A stretch of DNA of 64,000 bases, taken from NCBI GenBank assembly GCA_963828705.1, contig CAWHGA010000023.1, positions 205,906 through 269,905 on the forward strand. Reading direction: 5' to 3'. How positions within the stretch are numbered: position 1 is the first letter of the stretch; every line of letters starts with the position of its first letter. Below the pieces are notes generated by a model. It had not been told where the DNA came from. It saw nothing but the letters and a program-made list of their open reading frames with translations, and searched no databases. Shown piece after piece: positions 1 through 8,329 of the stretch. Source of the DNA: CAWDJT01 sp963828705 (GTDB lineage Bacteria; Desulfobacterota; Syntrophobacteria; Syntrophobacterales; Syntrophobacteraceae). Both the position numbers and the translations under genes were made by a program.

Positions 1-129
1 CACCCAGGATTTCCAGTGGTCCAATTCCGGCGGGAGCGTGTCCGTATCGGGTATCGTCGCCCACACAGACGCAGTGATGACCAGAACCACTCCGAGAAAC
101 AGCAGAATCTGTAAGCTCTTCTTTTTCAT
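1..129 (-). CDS. N-terminus of a secreted protein (partial)
   Basis: The first 43 codons of a minus-strand gene run off the left window edge. The start ATG is at 129-127, preceded by a GAGGGGG ribosome binding site. Residues 1-24 form a classic signal peptide: a lysine-rich start (MKKKSLQ), a hydrophobic core (ILLFLGVVLVITASV) and an AxA-like end near VWA. The mature part begins TIPDTDTLPPELDHWKSWV. A short Pro-Glu-Leu...Trp-x-x-Trp-Val stretch like this begins some large secreted proteins of unknown function in related bacteria, but that is recollection and weak. No function can be given from this fragment. The gene faces away from the acyl-CoA synthetase gene. Confidence 0.7.
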   Translation of the reverse strand, partial: MKKKSLQILLFLGVVLVITASVWATIPDTDTLPPELDHWKSWV

Positions 130-536
130 GCTACCCCCTCTGCTCATCACAGTTGGATTTCCCGATGGCCGGGTGGATGCCCCGTTCCCGCTCGCCACCC
201 GGTTCTACCGCGCTCGCGCTCATAGCAAGTCATGATTTTGGTTGAACCGCCGGTTGCAACCGGCCACTAGCGCGCACTTTAGACCATTCCAGGAGTTTCG
301 TCACCGGCTTTGTCTCAGCTGCAGGCCACAAGAGGCAGGCGGCACGCCCCAGACACCATACCCCAAGCTTTCTGTCACCCCGCGCCTCCAGGTCCTCCCG
401 TTCCTGCGGCTTCAGATCACAAGTTCCATTTGACGACCTTGGCCTCTATGGTGCACTCTTGCCGGTGTGAATCGTTCTGTACCCACAATTCGACGCTATC
501 AACCCGTGACCATTTTTGGCTGAAAGGAACTCTCCT
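130..536. other. Intergenic region between divergent genes
   Basis: About 400 bases lie between the leftward secreted-protein gene and the rightward acyl-CoA synthetase gene. Short open frames occur on the plus strand but have no family resemblance and no good ribosome sites. Promoters for both genes should lie here, but I could not identify convincing -35/-10 pairs. Confidence 0.5.
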
Positions 537-2636
537 ATGCAAACTTGGTTTGAACCGCGATCGGTGGTGCTCATTGGTGTTTCCCGTCAAAGCGGAGTGG
601 GTGCTTATAACAATCTAGAGATGCTCATACGATACGGCTACAGCGGCCAAATCTATGTGGTGCACCCCAAGGTGGCAGAAATCCTGGGGCATAAGACCTT
701 CGCCAAGGTCGCCGATTTGCCGGAAGTTCCGGACATGGCCGTCATTTCGGTGGGGCGCGAACGAGTTCTGCCGGTGTTTGAAGAGTGCGCACAACACGGC
801 ATTAAGAGGGTGGTGGTGATCAGCCAGGGGTTCGCCGACGCGGATGAACGAGGCAAGGAGCTGCAGGAACAATTGCTTGGCATGGCCCGAAAACACGGCA
901 CCCGCATCCTCGGTCCCAATACCATGGGGATTCTTAATGCCTTCGCCGGGTTCAGCACTGCCTTTATCGACCTTGCCAGGGATCCCAACCCACCACCGCT
1001 GACCCTGGTAGCGCAGTCGGGGGTTTTTCAGGTGGGTTTTGAATCATTCACCGGGCGAGCTGGGTAAGGCCCTCGATGTGGGCAACGCCTGCGACCTGGA
1101 TTTTGCCGATGCCCTCGACTTTCTCGAACACGATCCCCAAACTGAGATCATCGTGCTGCACATGGAGGGCATCCGTGGCGGCCGCCGATTTCTGGAAACC
1201 GCGGCCAGAGTAGCGCGCTCCAAACCCATCATCGTGCTCAAGACCGGCCGCAGCATCGCCGGGGCTCGCGCGGCGCTGTCTCACACCGGCTCCCTGGTGG
1301 GGGAAGATGCGGTGGTGGACGCGGCCTTTACCCGCGCCGGGCTCATCCGGGTGCGCACCATGATGGAGATGCGTGCTGTCTGCCAGGCCTTCCTGCACTT
1401 CCGGACCATGGCCGGGCCCAGCCTGGCGGTGATTACCGCGACCGGGGCCTGCGGCATCATGACTGCCGACGCCTGCGAAGACTACGGCCTGGAACTGGCA
1501 CCCTTCCCGGAGGGAATCCGCAGTGGCCTGGAAAACGCGCACATCGCCTGGCACAAGCTCAACAACCCGGTAGATATCTGGCCCCTGGGTATGGTGACCG
1601 GATCGTTCACCAACGTTTTCAAAAACGCCGCCCGTGGCCTGCTTCAAGACGACCGGGTACACGCCCTGCTGGGCATTGTCCCGGCGCTTTCGTCACCGCT
1701 CCACGCCGACCTGGACCTGGCTGCCATGATGCGCGAGATCCAAGCGGCCAACCCGGAGCACAAACCCATCGCTCTGTGGCTGTATGCCGACGGCGTGGCT
1801 GAAAAGGCCCGAACGCTTGCCAATGAACCGGGCGTGGCCTGCTTCGGCAGCATCGATGAAGCCGTCATGGGCCTGGCCGCCCTGAATCGCTATCGGCGGT
1901 TTGTCGAGCAGGCGCTGTCCAAGCCGGCTGCAGCCGTGGCCTCCGCGCCCCAGACCGGAAGCCTGCAGCAGTGGTCCCCAAACAGGGTCTGCTGGTGGGG
2001 GAAGCCGCCCTGGAGCTGCTCAGAAATTATCAAGTTCCAGGGGTTCCGGGCGAACTGGCGACTGATGCCGCCACCGCCACTACCATTGCGGCCCGTCTGG
2101 CTTACCCGGTGGTCCTCAAGATTGTCTCCCCGCAGTGGTTGCACAAATCCGATCTGGGTGGGGTGCGGCTCAACATCAGCAACAGTGATGAGTTGGTGCT
2201 GGCCTTCGATGAACTGCTGGATCGTTTTCGCCGGCAGACACCATCCGGAGAATTGCAGGGGATTCTGGTACAGAAACAGATTCGGGGGATTGAGGTCCTC
2301 ATGGGGATCAAGCGCGACCCCCAGTTGGGGCCGGTGATTGTGGCTGGAATGGGTGGGATTTACACTGAGATTTTTCGCGATGTGGCACGCTGTCTGGCAC
2401 CCATCGACTCCCAGGATGCCCAGGAAATGCTCCAGTCCTTACGGATCTACCCGATTCTCAAGGGCACTCGGGGCCAAAGCGGGGTCAATCTGGATGCGCT
2501 GGTCAAAATGTTGCTCGGCCTATCGCAGCTGGCCGTGGATTGCCAGCAGGTCAACGAATTGGACCTCAACCCGGTCATGGCTGCTCCAGAGGGCTGCTGG
2601 TGCGTCGACGCCCGCATAGTGTTGGGCGAGGGGTAA
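537..2636 (+). CDS. Acetate/acyl-CoA ligase (ADP-forming), fused alpha-beta, two frameshifts
   Basis: ADP-forming acyl-CoA synthetase of about 699 residues when two frameshifts are merged. This family interconverts acyl-CoA + ADP + Pi with acid + CoA + ATP. The order is an N-terminal CoA-binding Rossmann domain (residues 1-130, with ILGPNTMGILN), succinyl-CoA-ligase-like domains (containing SHTGSLVGEDAVVDAAF), and a C-terminal ATP-grasp domain (LKIVSPQWLHKSDLGGV, then ELDLNPVMA near the end). The ATG at 537 follows AAGGA. One extra base near 1051-1057 shifts the frame after FESFTG. A compensating loss near 1965-1980 restores it just before the ATP-grasp domain. Both breaks fall in otherwise well-conserved sequence. 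Either the gene is decaying or, as in several essential genes here, these are sequence errors. The exact acyl substrate is not known. Confidence 0.8.
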
Positions 2637-2665
2637 GAATTGACCGCGGCGCTTGCGCCCTTTGC

Positions 2666-2965
2666 TCAGGTGCCGGCTCCGCCGAATCCTTTGGGACCGC
2701 GCAAATCCCGGAGAATCTGCAGGGCTTCCGTCAGGTGCTCCTGGTCGGTCTGACCGTCAGCCTCGTCGAGGTGGGCAATGGTTGTCAGGTGCCATTCCAG
2801 TTCGGTCACCTTGTTCTGAGCGAAGTCGCTGGGGGTTCGGCGCAGCTCCCCCTTGATCGCCAGGATCATGGGGCTGATCCGTTGGTAGAAGAGGACCCGA
2901 TCCTCTTCTGGCAGGGCGGCGATTTCATTGGCAAGCTGTTCAAGCTGGGTCAGAAGCTGCAGCAC
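2666..2965 (-). CDS. Small conserved-looking hypothetical protein
   Basis: 99 residues, starting at GTG (2965) with AAGGAG eleven bases upstream. The protein is mostly helical and charged (LTQLEQLANEIAALPEEDR at the start, then LTEALQILRDLRGPKGF near the end), with no signal peptide or membrane segment. It is convergent with the acyl-CoA synthetase gene, whose stop is 29 bases away. I do not recognise the family. The clear ribosome site and protein-like composition support a real gene. Confidence 0.55.
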   Translation of the reverse strand: MLQLLTQLEQLANEIAALPEEDRVLFYQRISPMILAIKGELRRTPSDFAQNKVTELEWHLTTIAHLDEADGQTDQEHLTEALQILRDLRGPKGFGGAGT

Positions 2966-3073
2966 GGGGTTTTTTTCTCCTTGGGGTTTGGGTTGGGTTT
3001 ATTCAGTCAGGTAATAACCTTGGTCCGAGGCTGCTCGCTATTGGGATGGGATAGGGCTGGCGAGACCGTCGGC

Positions 3074-3114
3074 CCGGCCCTCTGACCCCGCCACCGGCAG
3101 GGTCAGAGGGCCGG
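3074..3114 (-). terminator. Long GC-rich hairpin after the lipoprotein gene
   Basis: A perfect 15-bp inverted repeat, CCGGCCCTCTGACCC and its complement, with an 11-base loop. It starts nine bases beyond the stop codon of the minus-strand lipoprotein gene. There is no strong U-tract, so it may act as an attenuating or stabilising hairpin rather than a canonical intrinsic terminator. Confidence 0.55.
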
Positions 3115-3122
3115 ATTTTGGA

Positions 3123-3536
3123 TTAATAGGGATAGTAGTGGTGGCGGTAGTAATAAGGAGGATCGGCGCAGACCTCGCGATCGTATTCACGCACCACCAT
3201 TCCATTCTCCCGGACCACCGTGTGCACCCAGCGGCACCGTTCCGACCGGTAAGGTGGCGGCGGTGCATCGGCATAGGCGCGCGCCCGTGATTCTTCGGCA
3301 GCCGCACCAGCTAAGGCCCCGGCAGCCAGCCCGGACAACCCCCCAACAGCTGCCCAGCGTGGGTCGCCGGTAGCGGCGAAGCCAATAGCCGTACCCAACG
3401 CTCCCATGCCAAGCGATGACGAAGCCACTCGATCGTAATAGTATGGTGACGTGGCGCAACCCACCGCCGATAGGACCACCAAGACCAGCAATGGTCCCGC
3501 CAGTATCCATTTTCTGCCAAAACCATAGGTACTCAT
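3123..3536 (-). CDS. Glycine-zipper lipoprotein
   Basis: About 137 residues. The ATG at 3536 is preceded by GGGAGGG. An N-terminal hydrophobic segment (WILAGPLLVLVVLSAVGC) ends in a plausible, slightly atypical lipobox (AVGC), so the mature protein is probably lipid-anchored. A Gly/Ala-rich helical hairpin follows (GMGALGTAIGFAA, then GGLSGLAAGALAGAAAEE), typical of the glycine-zipper/17-kDa-antigen-like envelope lipoproteins. The tail is rich in Tyr, Pro and Arg (YYYRHHYYPY). Monocistronic by its surroundings and followed by a hairpin. Its role in the envelope is unknown. Confidence 0.7.
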   Translation of the reverse strand: MSTYGFGRKWILAGPLLVLVVLSAVGCATSPYYYDRVASSSLGMGALGTAIGFAATGDPRWAAVGGLSGLAAGALAGAAAEESRARAYADAPPPPYRSERCRWVHTVVRENGMVVREYDREVCADPPYYYRHHYYPY

Positions 3537-3861
3537 GATACGCCCTCCCGTTTCGCTTTCATTCACATAAGGTCATACTGACCATCGCTTCAAAGCAATC
3601 GCATTATAATGCTCCGGTGAAATCAAGTCATCAGAATATAAAACGGTTTCCTCCACAGGATTCCAGGAGCGTTTGGCGGAGCGTCAGCTCATTCTCGGAA
3701 CGTGCGCGCTGGTTCGATACGATTGGATGAATCATGACCTGGGTTTCACCCGGTGGCATTGTGTGAAAGGGGTTTGGCGGCTGTCAGGGAAAGGAGTTTG
3801 TCCTTGACTTATGCGAGGCAAAGGATTAACCGCTTGGGACGAAAGTACAAGCCGGAGTATT

Positions 3862-3890
3862 TCGATAACTATTTAGAATTAAAGTATAAT
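3862..3890 (+). promoter_or_regulatory. Candidate sigma-70 promoter for the DUF1573 gene
   Basis: TCGATA (3862-3867), a 17-base spacer, and a perfect TATAAT (3885-3890), about 60 bases upstream of the start at 3953. The -35 box matches 4 of 6 consensus bases. The surrounding sequence is locally AT-rich. Confidence 0.45.
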
Positions 3891-3952
3891 TTTGACTGTG
3901 CCTGGCATCGGCATGGTAGACAACCACAAGACACATTGGGGGAATGATTCTT

Positions 3953-5014
3953 ATGCGCTGTGACAGAAGAGGTTTTCCCGGAACTCTGGTACTATTCGTC
4001 TCTCTGGTAGTGTTACTCTACGGGTCGCCATCGGCGTTGGGCCAGCAGACCGCTTCTCCCGCACCATCCTCCGAAGGTGCCAGGGATGTTGCCAACGCCA
4101 TCGAGCCGCGCGTCAAGGTGGATGAAGTATCTTTCGACTTTGGGGAAGTGGGGGAAGGTGAGACCGTCCGTCATGACTTCAAGGTGAAGAATCTGGGTCT
4201 CGCCGAATTGCAGATTACCCAGGTTAGCCCCGGCTGAGGCTGCACTGTCGCTCGGTTCGACCGAGTGATCCCTCCCGGTGGTGAGGGCTTCATTACCTTG
4301 CAGATAGATTTGCACAATTTCCAGGGCAGTGTGCACAAAAGCGCAACCGTTCACACCAATGACCCGCAACAGCCGCGGTTCAACCTCGACTTGAAAGCGC
4401 TGGTGCGCCCTTTCATCGAAGTGAAACCGGCAAACACCTTGCTCTTCCGTGGATTTCCGGAACAACTCAAGCCCCAGAGCGTCGATCTTGTCAGCACTGG
4501 CACCGCATTCCACATCCTCAAGACCGACACCAGCCTACCCCAACAGATTGCGTTTGAGATGGAGACTGTTGAAGACGGCAAACACTACCGGCTGCGAGTG
4601 ACCAACGCAGCTGCCAGCGGCAACTACACCGGTTATATCCTCTGCCGTACCGACCACCCCAAACGCCCGGAAATCAAGATTGCCATCACGGGTGCCATTG
4701 AAACCGAGCTCAGCGTGGCGCCGCTAGCCTTGCTGGTTGGCCGGGTAAGCCCGGAACAGCCGCTGCGTACCGGCGAAATCAAGGTACACCACAACCGTAA
4801 CCAGACGTTCCAGATCAGTCGGCTAACCTATGACGACCAATTGATCGCCGTGAGCCAGGAAGCGATGCCGGATGGGGCCGGTTATCTGCTGAGAGTCGCA
4901 CCGCGGTTGGAGGCTGTCCCTACAGGTGGCCACCGGGAAACCACTATTATGATCGAAACCAATGCCAAGAGCGGAACCAAGGACCAGGTGCGGGTCAATG
5001 TGGTGAACCGCTGA
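3953..5014 (+). CDS. DUF1573 (ASH-like) exported protein, probable selenoprotein (UGA at 4235)
   Basis: Exported protein of 353 residues if the TGA at 4235-4237 is read as selenocysteine. An N-terminal signal peptide (hydrophobic LVLFVSLVVLLYG, ending SALGQQ) precedes a DUF1573 domain (VSFDFGEVGEGETVRHDFKVKN). DUF1573 proteins normally carry a Cys-Gly-Cys-Thr motif. Here the text reads ITQVSPG-TGA-GCTVARF, so UGA sits exactly at the first Cys: U95-G96-C97-T98. The frame stays open for another 259 codons with good family-like sequence, two further Ig-like regions and a normal TGA stop. A hairpin with GGU in its loop follows (separate entry). The start at 3953 is preferred because GGGGGA lies nine bases upstream; an ATG at 3944 abuts it. 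Alternatives are a nonsense mutation or a base-call error of TGC to TGA. The function is unknown; a Sec-Gly-Cys pair suggests redox or metal chemistry in the periplasm (inference). Confidence 0.75.
4243..4267 (+). promoter_or_regulatory. Candidate bacterial SECIS hairpin
   Basis: Five bases after the in-frame TGA a hairpin can form: CACTGTCG pairs with CGAC and AGTG around a two-base CG bulge on the 3' side, closing a seven-base loop CTCGGTT. The loop contains GGU, the feature recognised by SelB in bacterial SECIS elements, 16 bases after the UGA. This is close to the spacing in E. coli fdhF (about 18). The element lies wholly inside the coding frame, as expected in bacteria. An alternative fold (CTCGGT with ACCGAG) would put the GGU in a stem. 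Confidence 0.6.
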
Positions 5015-5158
5015 CACTTATCATGATCAGAGGGCGCATCGGCAACATACCGAACCGGTGGGTCGTACAGCTTCGATCGAAGGGTGCGAAAGGCGATCAC
5101 TGTGTTGCCAGCCTGTTTCCTGTAGCTTGCAGCATGAAGGCTGCAGCCGGAGAATGCC

Positions 5159-5938
5159 ATGTCTCTGATCCAATGTGAAGTGAGGGATAATATTGGTCTC
5201 ATTTGCCTGTGCAACCTGAGCAAGCGAAACGCGCTCAGTGCGGCGATGGTGGCTGAGATCCTGCAGGCACTTGAAGAATGCCGTGAGAAGCGGGTTGCCG
5301 TGGTGATCCTCAGGGCTACCGATGATTGCAGCGTGTGGTCGGCAGGGCACGACATCCACGAATTGCCCCGTTCGCATCGCGATCCCCTGGGCTACTATGA
5401 TTCCCTCGAGCGTCTGCTGCGGGCTGTACAGGAATACCCGGCTCCGGTTATTGCCATGGTTCACGGCAGCGTTTGGGGTGGTGCCTGCGACCTGGTCATG
5501 ACTTGCGATCTTGTGGTTGGCGACGAAACCTCGTCCTTTGCCATTACCCCGGCAAAACTGGGGCTTCCCTACAACCCTACCGGCATCCTGCACTTCATCA
5601 ACCGGCTGGGACTCAACATTGCCAAGGAGATGTTCTTCACTGCCGATCCAGTCCCGGCGGAACGGGCGGAACGTATTGGCATCATCAACCACCTGGTGCC
5701 AGCGGAACAGCTTATGGATTTCACCCTGGACCTGGCCCGGCGCATCGCATCCCGGTCTACCCTGGCCATTTCGGTCATCAAGGAACAATTCCGGATTCTG
5801 GCCGGTGCTCACGCCATCTCACCCGACGCCTATGAACGCATTCAGGGACTGCGACGACAGGTCTACGACAGCCATGACTACGAAGAAGGCGTCTGTGCCT
5901 TCCTGGAGAAACGGACGCCAACGTTCAAGGGGGAGTGA
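5159..5938 (+). CDS. scpB: Methylmalonyl-CoA decarboxylase (crotonase family)
   Basis: 259 residues, a crotonase-fold enzyme closely matching E. coli ScpB/YgfG, which decarboxylates (R)-methylmalonyl-CoA to propionyl-CoA. Diagnostic stretches are WSAGHDIHELP near residue 63, the oxyanion-hole segment VHGSVWGGACDLVMTCDL, ITPAKLGLPYNPTGILHF, and the C-terminal IQGLRRQVYDSHDYEEG...FLEKR. These are shared with the methylmalonyl-CoA decarboxylases rather than general enoyl-CoA hydratases. The ATG at 5159 follows GGAGA. In a propionate-metabolising anaerobe it would link methylmalonyl-CoA and propionyl-CoA. It ends 64 bases from the convergent ahbD gene. Confidence 0.85.
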   Translation: MSLIQCEVRDNIGLICLCNLSKRNALSAAMVAEILQALEECREKRVAVVILRATDDCSVWSAGHDIHELPRSHRDPLGYYDSLERLLRAVQEYPAPVIAMVHGSVWGGACDLVMTCDLVVGDETSSFAITPAKLGLPYNPTGILHFINRLGLNIAKEMFFTADPVPAERAERIGIINHLVPAEQLMDFTLDLARRIASRSTLAISVIKEQFRILAGAHAISPDAYERIQGLRRQVYDSHDYEEGVCAFLEKRTPTFKGE

Positions 5939-6002
5939 ACACCAGTCGAGCTTATGAGAATTTCTCCCTTCGGTCGTGTTGACGAAAAATCGATGAAACC
6001 AT

Positions 6003-7124
6003 CTAATTGTGGGGTCGGGGTTGGTAAAGACACAGAGGTTCGGGGGCAAGGTAGTCACCGGTGCTTTCGAAGGCCCGCGCCCGGCAGCCGCCGCAGACCC
6101 GCAGGTATTCGCACTGGCCGCATTTGCCCTGGTAGAGTGAGGGGTCGCGCAGCTTGCGGAAGATCTCCGAGGTTTCCCAGATTTCCCGAAACGGTTGCCG
6201 GCGCAGGTTGCCGCAATCGAGCTCCAGATAGCCGCAGGGCTGCACCTGACCAACGTGGGACACAAAGCAGAAGCCAATTCCTCCCAGGCAGCCGCGGGTC
6301 ATGGCATCCAGCCCAAAGGTCTGCACGTCCACCTTTTTCCCCTCAGCCCGGGCACGCTGTCGCAGGATCCGATAATAGTGCGGTGCGCAGGTGGCCTTGA
6401 GCTGCAGCGGCACCTGGTCCTTCTGTTCGTAGAACCAATGGAGGGTTTTTTCGTACTGCTGGGCGGTGATGGCCTGGTCGGCCAGATTTTTGCCGCGCCC
6501 CGTCGGGACCAACAGGAAGATGTGGTGGGCCACCGCTCCAAGATCCACAGCCAGTTTCTGAATGGCCGCCAATTCCTCCAGGTTCTGCTGGGTGATGCTG
6601 GTGTTGATCTGGAATTCCAGACCAGCGTCGCGGGCACAAGCAATGCCGCGTAGCGCTCCGTCGAAAGCCCCCGGTACCTGCCGAAAGGCGTCGTGAGACG
6701 CAGCCGTAGCTCCATCCAAACTGATGCTGATGCGTTCGATGCCGGATGTCACCATCTGCCGTGCCTTTTCCGGGGTTAAGAGCGTCCCGTTGGGTGCCAT
6801 GGTCATCCGGAAACCTTTCGCCTTTCCATAGGCGGCAATCTCGAAGATATCGGGCCGCAGCAGCGGTTCCCCGCCGGTCAGGATGATGATGGGACGGCCC
6901 AAGGTTGCCACGTTGTCCAGGAAGGCGACGGCCTCGTCGGTGTTCAGTTCGCCTTCGTAGGGGCGGTCTTGAGCGGAGGCGCGGCAGTGGATGCAGGCCA
7001 GATTACAGGACCGGGTGACTTCCCAGGCAATGAGGCGCGGGCCGGTCGCGGAACCGAGGCTATGTCCGCCAGATTGGTCCTGGGAGGAAGTACCAGGAGG
7101 TTTGATGTGAGCCGGGTGGGCCAT
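6003..7124 (-). CDS. ahbD: Heme synthase AhbD (radical SAM)
   Basis: 373 residues. AhbD performs the last step of the siroheme-dependent heme route, oxidative decarboxylation of iron-coproporphyrin III to heme b. Residues 30-50 hold the radical SAM cluster motif TRSCNLACIHCRAS (CxxxCxxC), followed by the SAM-binding GGEPLLRPD. The C-terminus is a SPASM/twitch region with auxiliary-cluster cysteines (CLGGIGFCFVS, VQPCGYLEL, CGQCEYLRVCGGCRARAF and a last Cys in PLCLYQP). Placement beside hemB and ahbC distinguishes it from other SPASM proteins. The ATG at 7124 follows AAAGGAA and lies inside the 3' end of hemB, giving a 65-base overlap that suggests translational coupling. Confidence 0.88.
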   Translation of the reverse strand: MAHPAHIKPPGTSSQDQSGGHSLGSATGPRLIAWEVTRSCNLACIHCRASAQDRPYEGELNTDEAVAFLDNVATLGRPIIILTGGEPLLRPDIFEIAAYGKAKGFRMTMAPNGTLLTPEKARQMVTSGIERISISLDGATAASHDAFRQVPGAFDGALRGIACARDAGLEFQINTSITQQNLEELAAIQKLAVDLGAVAHHIFLLVPTGRGKNLADQAITAQQYEKTLHWFYEQKDQVPLQLKATCAPHYYRILRQRARAEGKKVDVQTFGLDAMTRGCLGGIGFCFVSHVGQVQPCGYLELDCGNLRRQPFREIWETSEIFRKLRDPSLYQGKCGQCEYLRVCGGCRARAFESTGDYLAPEPLCLYQPRPHN

Positions 7125-8109
7125 GCCGTTCCTTTATCGATTGCAGCAGCTTGGCTGCATCCTTGGCGAAGTAGGTGAGGATCATATCGGCGCCAGCGCG
7201 GCGAATGGCGATCAGTGTTTCCATCATGGCCCGCGATTCGTCCAGCCAGCCCTGCGCCGCAGCCGCCTTGATCATGGCGTATTCGCCGCTGACATTGTAA
7301 GCCGCCACCGGCAGGTCGAATTCCTCGCGTACCAGGCGGATGATATCCAGGTAGGGCAGGGCCGGCTTGACCATCACGATGTCGGCCCCTTCATCGACAT
7401 CCAGAGCCACCTCGCGGATGGCTTCCAGACCGTTGGCGATATCCATTTGGTAGCTGCGCCGATCGCCAAATTGCGGTGCCGATTCGGCGGCTTCCCGAAA
7501 CGGTCCGTAAAACGCCGAACAATACTTGGCCGAATAGGCCATGATGGCAACCTGATCAAAACCGGTCTCATCCAGGCGTTCCCGAATGACGGCCACCCGG
7601 CCGTCCATCATATCGGAGGGGGCAACGATATCGGCCCCGGCCTGAGCATGGGAGACGGCCACCCGGGCGAGAACCTCGAGAGTGGCGTCGTTGTTGACTT
7701 CATGGCCGCTAAGGAGGCCACAATGACCGTGGCTGGTGTATTCGCACAGGCACACGTCGGTGATCACCACCAGATCAGGATGCTTGTCCTTAATGGCGCT
7801 CACTGCTTCCTGTACCACGCCATCGGCGGCATGGGCCTCGCTCCCCTCGGCATCCTTGTGACGCGGTAGTCCGAACAGCAACACCGCCGGAATTCGAAGG
7901 TCCACCACTGACTTGATTTCCTCCAGGAGCTGGTCCACCGAGAACTGATATACCCCCGGCATGGACCGCACCGGGTTCTTCAGTTTGTCGCCGGGCATTA
8001 CGAACATGGGGTAAACCAGGTTGTCCACCGTCAGGCGGGTTTCACGAACCATGCGCCGCAGGTTCTCGGTGCGGCGCAGACGCCGTGGGCGATACATGGG
8101 AAATTGCAT
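7060..8109 (-). CDS. hemB: Porphobilinogen synthase (delta-aminolevulinate dehydratase)
   Basis: 349 residues. Condenses two 5-aminolevulinate molecules to porphobilinogen. The two Schiff-base lysines are visible in MAYSAKYCSAFYGPF and DIVMVKPALPYLD. The metal site DVCLCEYTSHGHCG has the Cys pattern of zinc-type enzymes. The ATG at 8109 is supported by AAGGAG seven bases upstream; an in-frame region further 5' has no ribosome site. The C-terminus runs about 20 residues past the usual family end (GPPGSHQTSWYFLPG), because the stop lies inside ahbD. It sits between ahbC and ahbD, giving the entry step and two late steps of heme synthesis in one operon. Confidence 0.93.
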   Translation of the reverse strand: MQFPMYRPRRLRRTENLRRMVRETRLTVDNLVYPMFVMPGDKLKNPVRSMPGVYQFSVDQLLEEIKSVVDLRIPAVLLFGLPRHKDAEGSEAHAADGVVQEAVSAIKDKHPDLVVITDVCLCEYTSHGHCGLLSGHEVNNDATLEVLARVAVSHAQAGADIVAPSDMMDGRVAVIRERLDETGFDQVAIMAYSAKYCSAFYGPFREAAESAPQFGDRRSYQMDIANGLEAIREVALDVDEGADIVMVKPALPYLDIIRLVREEFDLPVAAYNVSGEYAMIKAAAAQGWLDESRAMMETLIAIRRAGADMILTYFAKDAAKLLQSIKERHGPPGSHQTSWYFLPGPIWRT

Positions 8110-8329
8110 GGCGATGCTCCTTGCTGCAGGGTTACGCTTGTAGCTATCGGAGTTTGTCCCCTCAACCAAGAACAGGCTCACAGAAAAAAATGACCAGGAT
8201 AGACAAGCTGGTGTTTATTCCCACGGGGGGACGGGCATTGTTGCCCGCCATTTGATCGGTGGGCTGGCGTCCCGCCTGCGGTGGGACCGCCCTCCCAGCA
8301 AGATCTTCAACCGCTGTTTCTGCCAAGTT

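Noticed and set aside
3753..3947. 64-codon plus frame before the DUF1573 gene
   Set aside because: Overlaps the best promoter, no ribosome site, no family resemblance.
4235..4237. Reading the DUF1573 TGA as an ordinary nonsense mutation
   Set aside because: It falls exactly on the motif Cys, the remaining 259 codons are intact, and a SECIS-like hairpin follows; it remains possible but is less likely.
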